Assembly: GCA_902770835.1 (NCBI GenBank)
Contig: CACXUM010000006.1
Coordinates: 9,198-73,197 of the forward strand
DNA length: 64,000 bases
Source of the DNA: an uncultured Bacteroidia bacterium
GTDB taxonomy: Bacteria; Bacteroidota; Bacteroidia; Bacteroidales; F082
Direction of reading: 5' to 3'
Shown piece by piece: positions 60,701 through 64,000 of this stretch. A program made the position numbers and the translations under genes. The notes beneath the pieces were generated by a model, which was not told the DNA's origin, searched no databases, and saw only the letters and a program-made list of their open reading frames with translations. Each line of letters opens with the position of its first letter. Positions within the stretch are counted from its first letter, which is position 1.

Positions 60701-61179
60701 CGAATTGCCATTGGGACACCGTTCTCTGGACTTGCGACGAGGCTCCCGAGTGGATTCTCGAACCCTTTGGCGACCGCGCCCAATGCTGCAAGTTGTATGT
60801 GCTTGGCTATGTTCCCGACACGATTTGGCTGAAAGCCTATGCCTACAACGAATGTGCCGGAGAGGGCATCGAACAGAAGTATTGGCTCAAGAGTTCGTTC
60901 TATGGCATTGAGGAGCAGGCCACTAACATGGCCACCTTCGACATTGTGCCCAACCCCAACAACGGCCAGATGACGCTTAACTTCGAATACCTTACCGGAA
61001 AGACCAATATCCGCGTCTACAACATGCTCGGCACGATGATCGACCAATTCGAGACCTACAACAGCATCGGTGCCAACACCTACCAATACGACATGAAGAC
61101 CAAAGCCGACGGCATCTATTTCTTCGTCGCGACGAGCAAGGAAGGCACCATCGCCAAAAAGGTCGTCATTCAGCATTAA
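57706..61179 (+). CDS. Large T9SS surface protein with PKD domain and GCDS modules, paralogue 2
   Basis: 1157 aa. Signal peptide (KILGIASFLLVMPLQQFGQ). Unique N-terminal region, then FTIQITNSNNNDLDFCAWGP, DCGILPPMVENDGPYCVGET, an Ig-like domain, a PKD domain (SYQWNFGDGQTGSGQSVTHT), two YTVTVTNPQGGCSSTA-type domains and six or so GCDS modules of about 60-65 residues (TTHGCDSTIHLHL, SVHGCDSTIKLNL, AAGCDSIVFLTV, NACDSTLTLNL, AFGCDSEATLYL, IHDCDSVVSMYV). Then the shared PHWVVTATEFQINSYDFNLW module and a sorting domain (TFDIVPNPNNGQMTLNFEYL). More GCDS modules than paralogue 1, so module number varies by duplication. Confidence 0.85.
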   Translation: MNKLAKILGIASFLLVMPLQQFGQTVKNNIIEIELSAITNPDFRYCLLSSIANDDELIYTVDEENSSVLLTTSQPMPENQFQAYFDNLMANADTEFNSFLAADKETQGASFSAWKENLPQDLFVLLFRQMLIENPVNRDGNQTCATADPFCTTDVVSFYIDASVSGSCEPGPDYGCMTPYIARPPYWFYMKIGVAGTFTIQITNSNNNDLDFCAWGPFTDPVSPCTSQLTSDKIIDCDSPYNSVQECTIPASSQVGQYYLLVITRYSSGSTTVTFSKVPGSGPGETDCGILPPMVENDGPYCVGETIHLTANGQTGASYSWTGPNGFSSTQQNPTIHNCTMAHSGTYTCTISIGSATNSATTEVVVIPQPTANFNYTSECRGTPTQFTSTSTTNPPGQQIQSYQWNFGDGQTGSGQSVTHTYANAGNYTVTLTTSCGNGHCTSTKTQTVPVYAAPVAAATANPSTVIYGGVSTLTATAGTTGSFNFHWEPANMVVNPNAQTTQTVPLQATQTYTVTVTNPQGGCSSTAQVTVSMEGSNMTAHATADQNTLCEGESTTLHAYPSGGTGNYTYSWTPANTLNNANIQNPVATPPVGTTTYTCAVSDGITSQNVNVSVTVYPNMESDIYQTICENQTYQFFDQALQAPGVYSHTIETTHGCDSTIHLHLDNWDIYETPITRHFCQGESYNFFGNQLSSGGIYYHTLESVHGCDSTIKLNLIQDPVYEIHLTESTCQGGPGYYFAPLDMYFPPSPYPNVLMFETAAGCDSIVFLTVEEAEYNSKTYNVSLCATEYTWGSNGMTYYESGTYYDTLSFPNACDSTLTLNLELRPSFNDNIEVTSCDKYRWKNDTYGVDMTFEESTVYTHHYSNAFGCDSEATLYLTINDHDEVTLEVPVNESCDSYLWDPQGHEYTPGSIYVQGNAYDPEDHVFNISTHGTPYVRTYKNIHDCDSVVSMYVTFEYTPHPTPIYPMDATNDKPHWVVTATEFQINSYDFNLWDENPNCHWDTVLWTCDEAPEWILEPFGDRAQCCKLYVLGYVPDTIWLKAYAYNECAGEGIEQKYWLKSSFYGIEEQATNMATFDIVPNPNNGQMTLNFEYLTGKTNIRVYNMLGTMIDQFETYNSIGANTYQYDMKTKADGIYFFVATSKEGTIAKKVVIQH

Positions 61180-61206
61180 CCGAACTAAGATGAACTGCTT
61201 CAAGAG

Positions 61207-64000
61207 ATGAACCGCTTTAAGAAAACCATATTGCTGCTATTGCTTTCTTGCCTTGCTCTGCCCACGGCTTGGTCGCAAAACACCTCCACCCAAGGCAAGG
61301 AGTTTTGGCTCTCGTTCATGCACAATGGTTACAAAGACCACACTTTGGGTGGCTGGGTCATCAACCAAGTGCTTATCAGTGCCAAGCGTGACTGCTCAGG
61401 CACCGTCACCAACCCGTTGACAGGATGGACGGAGAACTTCTCAGTGAGGGCCAACAACATCACCACTGTCGAGATTCCCGAGCAGCAAGGTTATCACAAC
61501 GGCAACATTAACGAAGTCATTTCACAAAAGGGCATCAAAGTGGTTGCAACCGACACCATTTCAGTTTATTGCACCAACATCGCCTATGTTTCGTTTGATG
61601 CCTCATTCGTGCTGCCCACCGAAAGCCTCGGCGACGAATACATCATCCAGTGTTCCGATCAATCGATGACCGGGACAAATTCCTATGTCTACAATAACGA
61701 AACCAGCGCATTCCTCATTGTGGCCACCGAAGACAACACGGAAGTTGAAATCACGCCCACAGCCAACACCTTGGGCGGACACCAAGCAGGCGAAGCCTTC
61801 AGCATAACAATGAACGAGGGCGAAACCTACCAAGTAAGGTCGGTGAGAACCGGCCAAAACCGCGACCTCAGCGGGACGCACGTGCTGGCCAGCGACTGCA
61901 AGCGCATCGCCGTATTCAACGGAAACACGCTCACCTGCATTCCAACGACCATGGACAACGGCTACGACCAAGTGTTTGAGCAAGCCATGCCCTTGCGCTC
62001 GTGGGGAAAGAACTTTGTGGTGACCAGTTCGCGCAACCGCAACCGCGATTTCATCAAAATCACCTCAAGTGCCAACAATAACCAAATCACCAAGAACGGC
62101 GAGCCTTTGATTAACCTGAGGGCTGGGCAGTCTTACTTCTTCGACATGAACGAGAGCGAAGGCTCGTGCTTCCTTCAAGCCACACAGCCTTCCGCCGTCT
62201 ATCTCTTCAACAATTCGAGTTACGACCAAAGCTGGGCAGGCGGCTTGGGCGACCCCTCCATGGTGTGGATTGCCCCCGTCGAGCAAAGGATTGATGAGGT
62301 GACTTTCACCACTTTCAACCATGTCAACATCGACATCCAAGTCCACTACATCAACATCATTGTCAATACCGAGGACATCAACAACGTGTATTTGGACGGC
62401 ACACAGATTTCGCCTTTGTCGTTCAGCCGCGTTGTCGGCAACTCCGAATACAGTTATGCAAGGTTGGACATCGAACATGGCGTGCATCAGATTGCTTGCG
62501 AAAACGGTTTCAACGCCCACGTGTACGGCTTCGGCGATGCCAAGGGTTACGCTTACTTGGTCGGCTCTAATGCCATCAACTTGAGTTCGAGCCTCCAACT
62601 CAATGACGAATTGGTGCTGCCCAACGACAATTACAACTATTGTCCCGACTTGCCCATCAATTTCCATGTGGAAGTCAACATTCCGAACTACGAACTTGTT
62701 TGGGATTTTGGCGACGGCACAACGAGCAACCAAAACCCCGTGATGCACACCTATAATGGCAGGCAAGTCTACAACGTTTCGCTGACCATCAACACCGATG
62801 AAGGTGGCTGCACAGGCGCATCGAGCAACACTACTCATTTCACCGTCGATACGAGGCCGCAATACATTACCGAAAACGCCGAGGTTTGCTCCGGCGATTT
62901 CTATTCGGGCCACGGCTTCAACAATGTGCCCATCCATAACGACACCATCCTCGTACGTTTGGTGGACAACCTCGAACATCCCGAATGTCAGGACTCGCTG
63001 CTCGTTTATGTCGATGCGCGTCCCGCCTATCACATTCCCATCAACGACAGCCGCTGCTGGCAAGGTCATCCGGCCATTTACGACGACCACGGCTTCAGTT
63101 TCGAGTACAACCAACCCGGAGAATACGACCGCCAACTCAACCTCGAAACCGTCAACGGCTGCGACAGCATCCTTATGCTGCACCTCACCGTAGCCGACCA
63201 AGTCACCTACGACTTCGACCATCATGAGTGCAGCAGCAGCTATGTTTGGGACGGCGAAACCTACACTACCCCAGGCACTTACGAAAAGCTTTACACCACG
63301 GCAAGCGGCTGCGACAGCATCGTCACCCTGCACCTTACCATGGGGCTTTCGCAACACGTCGCTTTCGACACCATCACCTGCGGCATCTTTGTTTGGAACG
63401 GCATGGAATACGATGAAGACGGCATCTACCAGCAGGTTTTCACCACCTACGACGGCTGCGACAGCATTGTGGAGTGCAACCTCAAAACATCAGGCAATGT
63501 GGAAGGCACTACCACCTCCGTAAGCGATTGCAATTCATACATTTGGCTTGGCACGGAATATACCGAGTCGGGCACTTACGAAAAAACCCTGCCCACCGTT
63601 TTGGGTTGCGACAGCCTCGTCCACCTTGACCTCCATCTCAACTACACCCCCGACCCCACCGACATCTACCCTGTAGACCCCTTGAACACCGCTCCCCACT
63701 GGGTTGTGGCGGCCACCGAATTCCAAATCAACTCGTATGAATTCCACTTCTGGGACTATAATCCACACTGCCGTTGGGAATCCGTTGCTTGGTGGTTCGA
63801 GGATCCCGACATAGAGTGGTTGCTCGAACCTGACACCACCACCAACCCTGTAGGCTTAAAATGCAGGATGTATGTGCTTGACCATGTTGACGATACAGTT
63901 TGGCTCCACGCCAAGGCCTACAACGAATGTACCGAAGAGGGCATCGAGCGCAGATATTGGTTCAAGTGTTCGTTCTTCGGCGTAGACGAATCCAGTCAAG
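61207..64000 (+). CDS. Large T9SS-type surface protein with IgGFc-binding-like N-terminus, cut by window edge
   Basis: 931 codons visible from the ATG at 61207. Signal peptide (TILLLLLSCLALPTAWSQ). The N-terminal about 420 residues fit the IgGFc-binding protein N-terminal family: STQGKEFWLSFMHNGYKDHT, DCSGTVTNPLTGWTENFSVR, VFNGNTLTCIPTTMDNGYDQ, EQAMPLRSWGKNFVVTSS. Then a PKD domain (ELVWDFGDGTTSNQNPVMHT), at least five GCDS modules (NGCDSILMLHLTV, SGCDSIVTLHLTM, DGCDSIVECNL, LGCDSLVHLDLHL and others), and the shared PHWVVAATEFQINSYEFHFW module. The sorting domain is expected beyond the edge. It starts 27 bp after paralogue 2 and may be co-transcribed with it. Confidence 0.85.
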   Translation, partial: MNRFKKTILLLLLSCLALPTAWSQNTSTQGKEFWLSFMHNGYKDHTLGGWVINQVLISAKRDCSGTVTNPLTGWTENFSVRANNITTVEIPEQQGYHNGNINEVISQKGIKVVATDTISVYCTNIAYVSFDASFVLPTESLGDEYIIQCSDQSMTGTNSYVYNNETSAFLIVATEDNTEVEITPTANTLGGHQAGEAFSITMNEGETYQVRSVRTGQNRDLSGTHVLASDCKRIAVFNGNTLTCIPTTMDNGYDQVFEQAMPLRSWGKNFVVTSSRNRNRDFIKITSSANNNQITKNGEPLINLRAGQSYFFDMNESEGSCFLQATQPSAVYLFNNSSYDQSWAGGLGDPSMVWIAPVEQRIDEVTFTTFNHVNIDIQVHYINIIVNTEDINNVYLDGTQISPLSFSRVVGNSEYSYARLDIEHGVHQIACENGFNAHVYGFGDAKGYAYLVGSNAINLSSSLQLNDELVLPNDNYNYCPDLPINFHVEVNIPNYELVWDFGDGTTSNQNPVMHTYNGRQVYNVSLTINTDEGGCTGASSNTTHFTVDTRPQYITENAEVCSGDFYSGHGFNNVPIHNDTILVRLVDNLEHPECQDSLLVYVDARPAYHIPINDSRCWQGHPAIYDDHGFSFEYNQPGEYDRQLNLETVNGCDSILMLHLTVADQVTYDFDHHECSSSYVWDGETYTTPGTYEKLYTTASGCDSIVTLHLTMGLSQHVAFDTITCGIFVWNGMEYDEDGIYQQVFTTYDGCDSIVECNLKTSGNVEGTTTSVSDCNSYIWLGTEYTESGTYEKTLPTVLGCDSLVHLDLHLNYTPDPTDIYPVDPLNTAPHWVVAATEFQINSYEFHFWDYNPHCRWESVAWWFEDPDIEWLLEPDTTTNPVGLKCRMYVLDHVDDTVWLHAKAYNECTEEGIERRYWFKCSFFGVDESSQ

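Noticed and set aside
62065..63357. Long minus-strand open frame of 430 codons
   Set aside because: Shadow of the IgGFc-binding-like surface protein; no recognisable motif and no start signal.

Overview
The window looks like a chromosomal segment of a Bacteroidales bacterium (Bacteroidota), probably an uncultured gut or rumen lineage. The evidence is Bacteroidetes-type promoters (TTG, about 19 nt, TAnnTTTG) ahead of many genes, type IX secretion (T9SS) sorting domains on large secreted proteins, a gingipain-type C25 peptidase, an RnfBCDGEA operon preceded by rseC, and Bacteroidota-restricted families (DUF5606, DUF4834, PCMD, YfhO-type membrane protein). The genus cannot be fixed from sequence alone. 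No rRNA, tRNA or CRISPR array was seen.

Layout. 1-4.5 kb: end of a secreted protein, a methyltransferase, an AlbA_2-type ATPase with a DPQ-repeat linker, and a TIR-Sel1 protein. 4.7-8.8 kb: an htpG broken by an internal frame-shifting deletion, then two paralogous lipoproteins in a tandem duplication that carries a relic of the htpG 3' end and encloses hicBA. 8.9-18.7 kb: two TPM-domain proteins, ftsE, two glycosyltransferases, a DUF2442/DUF4160 pair, murB, an ATPase gene bracketed by palindromic repeats, pyrD/pyrK and a DUF5606 protein. 18.7-20.3 kb: a decayed GNAT module and an Abi_2/HEPN gene lying between two 54-bp repeats, each directly behind a full promoter. 20.3-24.5 kb: a peptide-modification (RiPP) operon with a Cys-rich precursor bearing a twin-arginine signal, a radical SAM maturase, a SPASM-like second maturase, a small accessory protein, tatA and tatC.

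24.5-28.2 kb (minus strand): a steroid 5-alpha-reductase-like protein, an Old Yellow Enzyme-type reductase, an SDR and a PCMD protein, which together look like a steroid or bile-acid ring-reduction operon. 28.3-32.3 kb: an unknown two-gene cassette, a zinc peptidase, a lipoprotein, pepD and rpmH (L34). 32.4-42.3 kb: surface-glycan genes (methyltransferase, GT2, YfhO-type protein, two GT4, flippase) and YihY. 42.4-48.1 kb: rseC and rnfBCDGEA. 48.1-51.0 kb: a decayed, AT-shifted island in which an Rhs-type C-terminal tip, a truncated paralogue of it and two paralogous small membrane proteins are separated by three 100-bp repeats, with T9SS-tail fragments at both edges. 51.1-64.0 kb: a C25 (gingipain-like) peptidase and three large T9SS-exported PKD/GCDS-repeat proteins, the last running off the window.

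The two most notable systems are the Tat-linked Cys-rich RiPP operon (20490-24470) and the Abi_2/HEPN gene with its flanking structured, promoter-bearing repeats (19139-20243). The Rhs-tip cassettes and the steroid-reductase operon come next.
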